Shown: one piece after another, positions 1-5,612 of the stretch
Position numbering within the stretch: position 1 is the stretch's first letter
How the letters are laid out: every line of letters starts with the position of its first letter
Assembly (NCBI GenBank): GCA_028289725.1
Contig: JANQOH010000015.1
Span: 1-9,527, forward strand
Source of the DNA: Alphaproteobacteria bacterium
Lineage (GTDB): Bacteria > Pseudomonadota > Alphaproteobacteria > UBA7887
DNA length: 9,527 nt
Direction of reading: 5' to 3'
Program-made: the position numbers and the translations under genes
Notes under the pieces: model-generated
Databases searched by the model: none
What the model was told of the DNA's origin: nothing
Seen by the model: the letters and a program-made list of their open reading frames with translations, nothing else

Positions 1-176
1 ACGATGAATATCTCGAATGGCCCGACGGCTTCGCGACCGGCCCGGACGGCTACATCTATGTCGCGGTCAACCGACTGCACAAATCGGCGCGCCTCAACGG
101 CGGCGTCAACGCCTCGTCGCCGCCCTATTACGTCGTGCGTTTCCCCGCCCTCGCACCGGTTTCAATTGGTCGCTGA
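1..176 (+). CDS. C-terminus of a major royal jelly/Yellow-like beta-propeller protein (5' end outside window)
   Basis: The reading frame starting at base 3 is open from the window edge to a TGA at 174-176 and gives 57 residues. It contains WPDGF, GPDGYIYVAVNRLH and then PPYYVVRFPAL. A WPDGF...GPDG-hydrophobic strand...NRLH pattern close to the C-terminus is what I associate with bacterial members of the major royal jelly protein/Yellow family (sometimes named L-dopachrome tautomerase-related), which fold as six-bladed propellers and are usually secreted or periplasmic. The substrate of bacterial members is not established. Only the last blade is visible, so an SMP-30/gluconolactonase-type propeller is the main alternative. 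The gene ends 50 bp before the DUF1330 gene on the same strand and may be cotranscribed with it. Confidence 0.6.
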   Translation, partial: DEYLEWPDGFATGPDGYIYVAVNRLHKSARLNGGVNASSPPYYVVRFPALAPVSIGR

Positions 177-226
177 TTATCTTGCGGCCAAAGCCGCCCT
201 GATGCCGTAACTCAAGGAGCCCCAGC

Positions 227-529
227 ATGACTTACTATTCGGTTCTCGCCGTCACGCCCACCAATCAGGATTGGATCCCCGGTTATATCGGGCCGGCCAA
301 CAAACTCGTCGCCAAGCACGGCGGTAAATATCTGGCCCGGACGGCGACGCACGAAACACTCGAAGGTGAAGGCCAAGATGCCGCGCTGCGGATCGTCATC
401 GAATGGCCGTCGCGCGACGCGGCTGTAGCGTTTATGAGTGATCCAGATTACATCCCGCATTTGAATGCCCGGACCGCGGGTTCGAACAGCCACCATTTCC
501 TCATCGAAGCAAAGGACGACCTCGCTTAA
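227..529 (+). CDS. DUF1330 domain protein (dimeric alpha/beta-barrel fold)
   Basis: This 100-residue soluble protein has no signal peptide or membrane segment. It matches the DUF1330 pattern: an N-terminal strand (YYSVLAVTPT), a helix beginning near Y20 (YIGPANKLVAKHGGKYLAR, about residues 20-38), a strand around residues 54-59 ending in IEWPS, a helix with DAAVAFMSDPDY (about 64-75), and a final strand (HHFLIEA). The full domain is present, so the length is normal for the family. DUF1330 proteins adopt a ferredoxin-like dimeric alpha/beta-barrel fold related to antibiotic-biosynthesis monooxygenases, and their biochemical role is largely unknown. The ATG has a good Shine-Dalgarno, AAGGAG at 214-219, which supports this start. 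The gene lies between the propeller gene and the SDR gene on one strand. Confidence 0.85.
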   Translation: MTYYSVLAVTPTNQDWIPGYIGPANKLVAKHGGKYLARTATHETLEGEGQDAALRIVIEWPSRDAAVAFMSDPDYIPHLNARTAGSNSHHFLIEAKDDLA

Positions 530-686
530 GCGGCGCGTGTTCTCGATTCTGTTACGTGTCGCGGGTAGCGTTCCGCCGCTTGTGCCCGGTGCTATGTGCG
601 GCGTCTAAGGTTTTAGTGAGCAACCTTTCGAGAGAAGCGTCGCCCAGCAACGCCGCGAGACCGCACCGAAAACGAAAGATGCCATC

Positions 687-1493
687 ATGCAGAAGATCAT
701 CCTTATAACCGGTTCTACCGACGGCATTGGCTTTGAAGCGGCCAAGGCCCTGGCTTCGGCTGGGCACCAGGTCCTTCTGCACGGCCGCAACGCGTCGAAA
801 CTGCAGGCGGCCGCGGCGAGCCTTTCGGCACTTGCAAACAGCGGGCCCATCGAATCCTATGTCGCGGATCTTTCGCGAATATCGGATGTGACGGCGCTCG
901 CGGATGCGGTGGCGGAAAAGCACACGTCTCTCGATGTGCTGATCAACAATGCCGGTGTCTACAAGGTACCCGACGCGATCACGCCCGAAGGCCACGACGT
1001 GCGGTTCATCGTCAATACGATAGCGCCCTATCTGTTAACCGAAAGGCTGCTACCGTTACTCGGATCGCCGGGCCGCGTGATCAATCTGTCGTCCGCGGCG
1101 CAATCAACCGTCAATCCGAAAGCGCTCACCGGGCAAGTCCGGCTTCCAGACAACGGAGCCTATGCGCAAAGCAAGCTGGCGCTGACCATGTGGTCCCGCC
1201 ATATGGCGCTGGCGCGTGCGCCGGACGGACCGGTCATCGTCGCTGTTAATCCCGGTTCGCTACTTGCAAGTAAGATGGTCAAGGAAGCGTTCGGCGTGGC
1301 GGGCAGCGACATTCAAATCGGTGCCCAAATCTTGAAGCGCGCCGCGCTTGACGATGAGTTCGCCGCCGCTTCAGGGGCCTATTTCGATAATGACGAAGGC
1401 GAATTTGCGTCGCCCCATCCCGACGCGCTCGATCCGCAAAAGAACGAAGCTATCGTGCGCGAAATTGAGTCAGTCTTGGCTGAATTGACATAG
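687..1493 (+). CDS. Short-chain dehydrogenase/reductase (SDR) family oxidoreductase
   Basis: The 268-residue protein is a classical SDR with a Rossmann fold, expected to be a cytosolic NAD(P)-dependent dehydrogenase or reductase. Visible motifs are the dinucleotide-binding TGSTDGIG (residues 8-15), NNAG (87-90), N110 of the catalytic tetrad, the catalytic serine region NLSS (133-136), and the YxxxK pair Y159/K163. The basic HGR at 32-34, just after the second beta strand, suggests NADP(H) preference. Sequence such as NTIAPYLLTERLLPLL resembles the retinol-dehydrogenase/WW-oxidoreductase-like branch, but the substrate cannot be read from sequence. The start is supported by the position of TGSTDGIG only seven residues in. 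The ribosome site is weak (GAAAGA near 674-679). A 157-bp gap before it suggests its own promoter. Confidence 0.9.
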   Translation: MQKIILITGSTDGIGFEAAKALASAGHQVLLHGRNASKLQAAAASLSALANSGPIESYVADLSRISDVTALADAVAEKHTSLDVLINNAGVYKVPDAITPEGHDVRFIVNTIAPYLLTERLLPLLGSPGRVINLSSAAQSTVNPKALTGQVRLPDNGAYAQSKLALTMWSRHMALARAPDGPVIVAVNPGSLLASKMVKEAFGVAGSDIQIGAQILKRAALDDEFAAASGAYFDNDEGEFASPHPDALDPQKNEAIVREIESVLAELT

Positions 1494-1525
1494 CGAGACC
1501 TGGGGCGCTTTCCCCAACCATCCGT

Positions 1526-2707
1526 CTAACTCGCCTCGTACACGGTCAAATCCGTGCGGTTCGCTTCGATGAAATCCCAGTCATAGTCGACACCGAGGCC
1601 CGGGCCGGTCGGCACAGCGACGCAGCCATCATCGCCAATGCAATCGAGCTGGTCCGAGTAACCGCAGCGATAGACCGGCGCGACCGCGTTCGGACAATCT
1701 GGGCCGACCAGCGCGACTTCGTAGAAATTGCTGTTGCGCATCGCCGCCATCACATGCCGATGCGCCGGGCCCGAGGCATGCACTTCGACATCGATGCCGA
1801 ACGCCTCGCCTAAATGCGCGATCTTCATGGCGCCGGTGATGCCCATGTCATATTCGGGGTCACTGCGCAGAATGTCGGTGCCGCCGGCGATCAAGAAATC
1901 GGCTTTGGGTTCCACGCCGCGCACATGCTCGGTCTGCAAGATCGGTGTTTTGATGGCTTCGCGCAGGCGTTTGTGGGCGAAGGCCGAGACGCCGGAATCG
2001 CGGAACGGATCCTCGTACCAAAAGTAACCGCCCTCGTCGCACGCGCGCCCGACAAAAAGCGCGTCGGCAAAGGTCGCGAGGGTGCAGGCCGGATCGAGCA
2101 TCAAGGTCATGCGATCCCCCACTGCCTTCGCGACATGCAGCACGTTCGCCGCCTCTTCGCGCGGGTCGCCATCGCGCCAGCCGTGAATTTTGTAGGCGCG
2201 ATAGCCCATATCGTAGCATTGCTCCGCGAAGGCGGCGTACGCTTCTTTACTGTCGAGTCCACCATTGCGGTCGCCCAAATAGGTCGAGGCATAGGCTGGC
2301 AGGCGTGTTCGATAGCCACCTAATAAAGTGGAGACAGAACAGTCGAGTTGGCGCCCTTGCCAATCCCAAAGTGCGATATCGATCGCGCCATGGCCCATAT
2401 GATCGAATTGGCGCGCCTCCCATTTCAGCCCGTCATAGATCTCTTCACGGCGCTCCGCGTGCTGACCGATCAATTTCGGCGCCAGCATCTTGGTTTGCCC
2501 AAGCGTTGAAGCCGACGCCACCCAGTTGACGACATATTCGCCCCGGCACCCGTCCTCGGTCTCGATGCGCACGGCAAATTTCGGCAGCCGCGTCACCTGC
2601 CCCTTCGCGAAGGTGACTGCGCCAACCGATCGGGCACCGGACATTAGCCCCAAATTGACCGCATCGAACGCGAACTCGTGAATTTCCACCCGGGTAATCG
2701 TCGTCAT
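1526..2707 (-). CDS. Mandelate racemase/muconate lactonizing enzyme family protein (sugar-acid dehydratase candidate)
   Basis: This 393-residue protein has an N-terminal capping domain (about 1-130) and a C-terminal TIM barrel of the enolase superfamily. Such enzymes abstract the proton alpha to a carboxylate using Mg2+. Metal ligands appear as D205 (LMLDPA), E232 (WYEDP) and E260 (LQTEH). A candidate Asp-His dyad, D283 (ILRSDPEYD) and H310 (VEVHASG), places it in the mandelate racemase subgroup, whose members are often acid-sugar dehydratases. Strand two carries K173-x-H175 (YKIHGW) rather than K-x-K. The ATG is preceded by AGAGGGAGA at a good spacing, and TTGACA lies at 2760-2765. It sits downstream of the lipoprotein gene on the same strand but a probable terminator separates them. 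Exact substrate unknown. Confidence 0.88.
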   Translation of the reverse strand: MTTITRVEIHEFAFDAVNLGLMSGARSVGAVTFAKGQVTRLPKFAVRIETEDGCRGEYVVNWVASASTLGQTKMLAPKLIGQHAERREEIYDGLKWEARQFDHMGHGAIDIALWDWQGRQLDCSVSTLLGGYRTRLPAYASTYLGDRNGGLDSKEAYAAFAEQCYDMGYRAYKIHGWRDGDPREEAANVLHVAKAVGDRMTLMLDPACTLATFADALFVGRACDEGGYFWYEDPFRDSGVSAFAHKRLREAIKTPILQTEHVRGVEPKADFLIAGGTDILRSDPEYDMGITGAMKIAHLGEAFGIDVEVHASGPAHRHVMAAMRNSNFYEVALVGPDCPNAVAPVYRCGYSDQLDCIGDDGCVAVPTGPGLGVDYDWDFIEANRTDLTVYEAS

Positions 2708-2736
2708 GCCGTGTCTCCCTCTGCCATGGCCGGCGG

Positions 2737-2765
2737 AGTGGAGGCGGATCGCCCGGTGATGTCAA
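2737..2765 (-). promoter_or_regulatory. Putative sigma-70 promoter for the mandelate-racemase-family gene
   Basis: On the minus strand, 2765-2760 read TTGACA, a perfect -35 consensus. After exactly 17 nt, 2742-2737 read TCCACT, which matches three of the six -10 consensus positions (T1, A4, T6). Transcription would begin near 2730, giving a leader of about 23 nt with the AGAGGGAGA ribosome site before the ATG at 2707. It lies directly beyond the T-rich tail of the probable lipoprotein terminator, so the two genes look like separate transcription units. The weak -10 keeps confidence moderate. Confidence 0.45.
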
Positions 2766-2769
2766 CGCG

Positions 2770-2811
2770 AAATGAGAAACCGCCGCGCGCTCCTGCTCAA
2801 ACGCGCGGCGG
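2770..2811 (-). terminator. Rho-independent terminator downstream of the lipoprotein gene
   Basis: CCGCCGCGCG at 2780-2789 is perfectly complementary to CGCGCGGCGG at 2802-2811, giving a 10-bp all-GC stem with a 12-nt loop. Read on the minus strand, the stem starts 32 nt after the lipoprotein stop codon and is followed at once by TTTCTCATTT. A second small dyad, GGCCA/TGGCC at 2820-2834, precedes it. No comparable T-run follows on the plus strand, so it acts for the minus strand. Confidence 0.75.
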
Positions 2812-2843
2812 CCTATGGTGGCCAATGGCTGGCCGGAGAGTCG

Positions 2844-3572
2844 CTAATTGTCGGCGGTGATGAACACGGAGCCCAGCATCACGAGAAGCAGGCGATTGTC
2901 CGACGGATCGCTCATATTGCGCGCCAAACATTGAAACTGCGCGCCGAGCCCGCGTGTCCGCGGATCGTATGATGTCAGGGTGAATTCAAAGAAAGTGTCG
3001 GTCTGGGAATTTACGATATTCTCGTGCCAGAAATCCTCGCCGGCCTCGCCTTCGCAGCGATAGATCGGGCCGGAATTGCCGAAGCTGATTTCAGCAACGC
3101 CATTGGTGGTTTTGACGCCTTCGACCAATGCGTCGTTGGTGATGATCTGGATTTTACTCGGCTGCGGAAAGGAATCCCCGACGATCCCCTGGTTGGCGAT
3201 CACCTCACCGCGCCGGTCGGTGGTGCCGGCGACCGGGTAAAAATCAAACTTGGCGTTGTCATCGTCGATCGCGCGCGCGGTCGCCACATCGACGCTGAAG
3301 CGGTCATGACACGCATTGATCAGGCTTCGATTGCCGAGCAGTTGCACGGTGAACGCAATCTGCTCAAGCCGCATAATGTCTTCGACTTGGTTTGGGCAAT
3401 TGGCCGGATTGGTTGCGCCGCGCAAGACCTGGACGTGGTAGCGGTCGGGCTGCCGTTGTTCGGCGAATTTGTACACGAAGGTAATGGTTTCGCGCGGCAC
3501 CGGAATGTTGCCGCCGCATCCGCTGACCAACATGGCCCCGGCCAATGTGAGCACCATCAGTACGCGCTTCAT
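2844..3572 (-). CDS. Lipoprotein of unknown function
   Basis: Read from the ATG at 3572 this is a 242-residue protein with a classic lipoprotein signal: MKR, a hydrophobic stretch VLMVLTLAGAMLV, and the lipobox VSGC with the lipidated cysteine at C19. The mature chain would be anchored in the inner or outer membrane, facing the periplasm. No +2 aspartate is seen (residue 20 is Gly), which would by the usual rule favour outer-membrane sorting. Four cysteines remain (about C59, C88, C173, C215), enough for two disulfide bonds. I recognise no domain; the sequence looks mostly beta-rich. An in-frame ATG 17 codons upstream exists, but it would bury the signal peptide and the ribosome site lies inside that extension. 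The gene has its own terminator and is divergent from the GFA gene. Confidence 0.82.
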   Translation of the reverse strand: MKRVLMVLTLAGAMLVSGCGGNIPVPRETITFVYKFAEQRQPDRYHVQVLRGATNPANCPNQVEDIMRLEQIAFTVQLLGNRSLINACHDRFSVDVATARAIDDDNAKFDFYPVAGTTDRRGEVIANQGIVGDSFPQPSKIQIITNDALVEGVKTTNGVAEISFGNSGPIYRCEGEAGEDFWHENIVNSQTDTFFEFTLTSYDPRTRGLGAQFQCLARNMSDPSDNRLLLVMLGSVFITADN

Positions 3573-3580
3573 GGGTCCGT

Positions 3581-3587
3581 CCCCCTT
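3581..3587 (-). promoter_or_regulatory. Ribosome binding site that fixes the lipoprotein start
   Basis: On the minus strand these bases read AAGGGGG, 8 nt before the ATG whose first base is 3572. This decides between two in-frame ATGs: it lies inside the longer reading frame that begins at 3623, and the shorter protein starts with a textbook lipoprotein signal peptide. Confidence 0.75.
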
Positions 3588-3592
3588 GTCCA

Positions 3593-3625
3593 CTATGGCC
3601 GGTCGCCCGCATGCATGGGCCATAG
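3593..3625. repeat. 8-bp inverted repeat between divergent genes
   Basis: CTATGGCC at 3593-3600 and GGCCATAG at 3618-3625 are perfect reverse complements separated by 17 nt. The dyad lies between the divergently transcribed lipoprotein and GFA genes, 6 nt from the lipoprotein ribosome site. It could be a protein-binding operator or, on the lipoprotein mRNA, a hairpin next to the ribosome site. No known regulator can be assigned. Confidence 0.5.
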
Positions 3626-3654
3626 ACTGCCGCGAACCTCACACCGCGTCTGTA

Positions 3655-3683
3655 TTGCCGGTCACCTTCTCGTCGGTTATGTC
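3655..3683 (+). promoter_or_regulatory. Possible promoter for the five-gene run
   Basis: TTGCCG at 3655-3660, a 17-nt spacer and TATGTC at 3678-3683 form a partial sigma-70-type match about 30 bp before the GFA start at 3716. TTG at the start of the -35 hexamer is the most conserved part in alphaproteobacteria. The match is weak and rests on position in a divergent intergenic region as much as on sequence. Confidence 0.3.
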
Positions 3684-3715
3684 GATCCTGTTCGCGACGT
3701 GGGGACCACCAGGCA

Positions 3716-4285
3716 ATGCATCACTTTCACGGCGGCTGCCACTGCGGCGCCATCGCGGTCGAGTACCAAACCGGCATCGCCCCTGAAGAGACAACGCCGC
3801 GCGCATGCCAATGTTCCTTCTGCCGGAAACATGACGCGCGCGCTCTGTCCGATCCGGCGGGCCGCCTCATTATCACGGTGCATGACGAAACACGGCTTGA
3901 GCGCTACCGCTTCGGCTTGCGCTCGGCGGATTTTTTGCTGTGCCGGAAATGCGGGGTTTACGTGTCCGCTTTCTTGGATGACGGCGACGCGGCCTTCGGC
4001 AATGTCATGGTGAATGTGCTCGATGACCGCGCACGCTTCCCCGATGCAACCCCGATCGACCGCAGCGGCGAAGATGCGGCCGGCAAAACCGCGCGCCGTC
4101 GCGCCCAGTGGACCCCCGCGACGCTGCGTATTCTCGCGCAAATAGACGCGCGGCCGCGCCGGAACCGCAGGGTTTGCGCGGGCTTTCGGACCCACCGCTA
4201 CAAATCGCGCCACAACCCCCCATGTAGATGGAATCGCGGTTTGTCTAAAGGCGGAGCATGGTCCGTCACCATTTTCCCTGGATGA
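3716..4285 (+). CDS. GFA/CENP-V family zinc protein with an atypical C-terminal tail
   Basis: The first 135 or so residues match the GFA (glutathione-dependent formaldehyde-activating enzyme-like) family. The cysteine ligands of its two zinc sites are all visible: C8 and C10 (GGCHCGA), C31, C33 and C36 (CQCSFCRK), and C76 and C79 (LCRKCG). Family members are usually small cytosolic proteins; the formaldehyde-activating role was proposed for one member and does not hold for all, so the substrate is unknown. The frame then continues for about 50 residues of arginine-rich, unconserved-looking sequence after WTPATL (133-138) and overlaps the next gene by 28 bp. A +1 frame change near there would end at a TAG at about 4143, so the tail may be read-through. 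It heads the five-gene run, but a functional link to it is not obvious. Confidence 0.8.
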   Translation: MHHFHGGCHCGAIAVEYQTGIAPEETTPRACQCSFCRKHDARALSDPAGRLIITVHDETRLERYRFGLRSADFLLCRKCGVYVSAFLDDGDAAFGNVMVNVLDDRARFPDATPIDRSGEDAAGKTARRRAQWTPATLRILAQIDARPRRNRRVCAGFRTHRYKSRHNPPCRWNRGLSKGGAWSVTIFPG

Positions 4286-4713
4286 TTGCGTTGATTGGGC
4301 TGTTCGCCGGCCGTGTCGTCGCCCAACTCATTCAAGCGCTGGCGCCGGTTCCCTGGTTACCGCCGTTCGGGGCCTGGCAGGGCAGCGCCCTTCCCTACGA
4401 TCTGCTCGTCATGGCGCAGATTGCGTTGATCGCCATGATGGTTTGGATCGCCTTGCGCGTCCGCGACAACGCGATGTCGGCCACCCCTCAGCAAGTACGC
4501 ATGTTGCTTGTATTCGGCGGGCTCTACTTCGGCTTCATGGCGTTCAGGCTGCTGTCGGGGCTGACCGTCCTTTCCGACAATGCCTGGTTCGCCAAGAGCC
4601 TGCCCGCGTTTTTCCACTTGGTGCTGGCGTCGTTCGTCTTGCTCTTCGCGGACCATTTGCGCAACCGGCTGAAACAACAGGCAGAAGACGAGGATGGCGC
4701 GACGCATGACTAG
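4258..4713 (+). CDS. Small four-helix integral membrane protein of unknown function
   Basis: This 151-residue protein has four predicted transmembrane segments, at about residues 9-28, 47-66, 82-105 and 114-133. The loop after helix two is basic (RVRD, residues 67-70) and the C-terminus is charged (RNRLKQQAEDED, about 135-146). Such features suggest an inner membrane protein with both termini in the cytoplasm, an inference from charge alone. I recognise no family. The ATG has AAAGG at 4247-4251 with 6-nt spacing, so translation is independent of the preceding frame although they overlap by 28 bp. It overlaps the downstream hydroxylase gene by 8-20 bp, which points to translational coupling and a possible shared role, for instance as a membrane partner of that enzyme. 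Confidence 0.75.
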   Translation: MVRHHFPWMIALIGLFAGRVVAQLIQALAPVPWLPPFGAWQGSALPYDLLVMAQIALIAMMVWIALRVRDNAMSATPQQVRMLLVFGGLYFGFMAFRLLSGLTVLSDNAWFAKSLPAFFHLVLASFVLLFADHLRNRLKQQAEDEDGATHD

Positions 4714-5602
4714 CGCCGTTTCTCCAGGGCCAACGGGCCGGTTCGTCGCCGTCGCATCCTATCCGGCGATCATGGCGGTCGGCTTTGGTCTCTATGCCGG
4801 CCTTACGGCACTTGGGCTCAGCGTCACCTTGGCATCTTATGTTTCGGCGCTCGCGGGCGCGGTTCTGATTACGGCGCATGAAGCCTTGCTGCCCTACCGA
4901 TCCGCTTGGCGGCCGAACGCCGGTGAAATCGGCACCGACGCGGTCTTCATGGTGGTTGTGCAAATCGCCTTACCCTTTCTTTTGTCGATCAGCGCCGTCG
5001 TCGCACTGTCGGATTTCCTCACCACGCGCGGTCTCGCGCTGACCGGCTTTTGGCCGCATGACTGGCCGGTCGCCGCACAAGCCTGCTTGATGCTGTTGGC
5101 GGCGGATTTCATTCGCTATTGGATGCATCGCGCCTTCCATAAGTACACGCCGCTTTGGCGTTTCCACGCGGTGCACCACTCGCCGCACAAGCTTTATTGG
5201 CTGAATGTCGGGCGCTTCCACCCAATCGAAAAAGCGATCCAATATGCCGTCGACGCCGCGCCGTTCGCCTTGCTCGGTGTCGCGCCCGAGGTGCTCGCCG
5301 CCTATTTCGTGTTCTACGCGATCAATGGCTTTTTCCAGCACTCCAACTGCTTGGTACGGCTCGGTCCGCTCAACTATGTGGTCAGCGGGCCCGAGCTGCA
5401 TCGCTGGCATCATTCGAAACTGCCGAACGAGTCCGACAATAATTTTGGCAATAATCTGATCGTTTGGGACGTTCTGTTCGGCACGCGGTTCTTGCCGAAG
5501 GACCGGCAGGTCGGGCCGCTCGGTTTGATCAATCGCGCCTATCCCTCGGGCTTTCTCGCGCAGCTTCGAACACCGTTCATCCGCGGTCTGGAAAACGGCT
5601 GA
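4694..5602 (+). CDS. Fatty acid hydroxylase/sterol desaturase superfamily membrane di-iron enzyme
   Basis: The 302-residue protein carries the histidine clusters that bind the di-iron centre in this superfamily: H145-xxx-H149 (HRAFH), H158-xx-H161-H162 (HAVHH), further histidines H176 and H216, and H236-xx-H239-H240 (HRWHH). The preceding D138..YWMHR also fits. Hydrophobic segments lie near residues 20-40, 47-64, 84-106, 127-141 and 188-213, so it is an integral membrane enzyme with its active site at the cytoplasmic face. The family uses O2 and electrons to hydroxylate or desaturate lipid-like substrates, and includes bacterial ornithine-lipid hydroxylases (OlsE type) and carotenoid or sterol enzymes; this substrate is not determined. 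The second ATG at 4706 is an equally plausible start, because neither has a strong ribosome site. It is followed 10 bp later by the GH3 gene. Confidence 0.9.
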   Translation: MARRMTSAVSPGPTGRFVAVASYPAIMAVGFGLYAGLTALGLSVTLASYVSALAGAVLITAHEALLPYRSAWRPNAGEIGTDAVFMVVVQIALPFLLSISAVVALSDFLTTRGLALTGFWPHDWPVAAQACLMLLAADFIRYWMHRAFHKYTPLWRFHAVHHSPHKLYWLNVGRFHPIEKAIQYAVDAAPFALLGVAPEVLAAYFVFYAINGFFQHSNCLVRLGPLNYVVSGPELHRWHHSKLPNESDNNFGNNLIVWDVLFGTRFLPKDRQVGPLGLINRAYPSGFLAQLRTPFIRGLENG

Positions 5603-5612
5603 CCGCGGCGCG

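Noticed and set aside
184..197. GCGGC-caaa-GCCGC hairpin after the propeller gene
   Set aside because: The stem is short and no T-run follows; it is also followed closely by the DUF1330 ribosome site.
4..210. A 68-residue plus-strand frame starting at ATG 4
   Set aside because: It is a Ser/Thr/Arg-rich shadow of the propeller C-terminus in the next frame, which has a family-like motif pattern and its own stop at 174-176.
580..609. TTGTGC-N18-TCTAAG as an SDR promoter
   Set aside because: The -10 match is poor and similar partial matches arise often by chance, so it was not annotated.
607..627. Dyad AAGGTT-N9-AACCTT upstream of the SDR gene
   Set aside because: Six-bp AT-containing arms with a 9-nt gap are within chance expectation in a window this size, and no matching half-sites appear near other genes.
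1501..1516. Hairpin TGGGG-N6-CCCCA between the convergent SDR and mandelate-racemase-family genes
   Set aside because: The 5-bp stem has no T-run on either strand, so it is too weak to call a terminator, although its location would suit one.
3024..4013. A long plus-strand frame (329 residues) opposite the lipoprotein and running into the GFA gene
   Set aside because: It is antisense to a protein with a clear lipobox and out of frame with the seven zinc-ligand cysteines of the GFA protein. The translation shows no recognisable domain.
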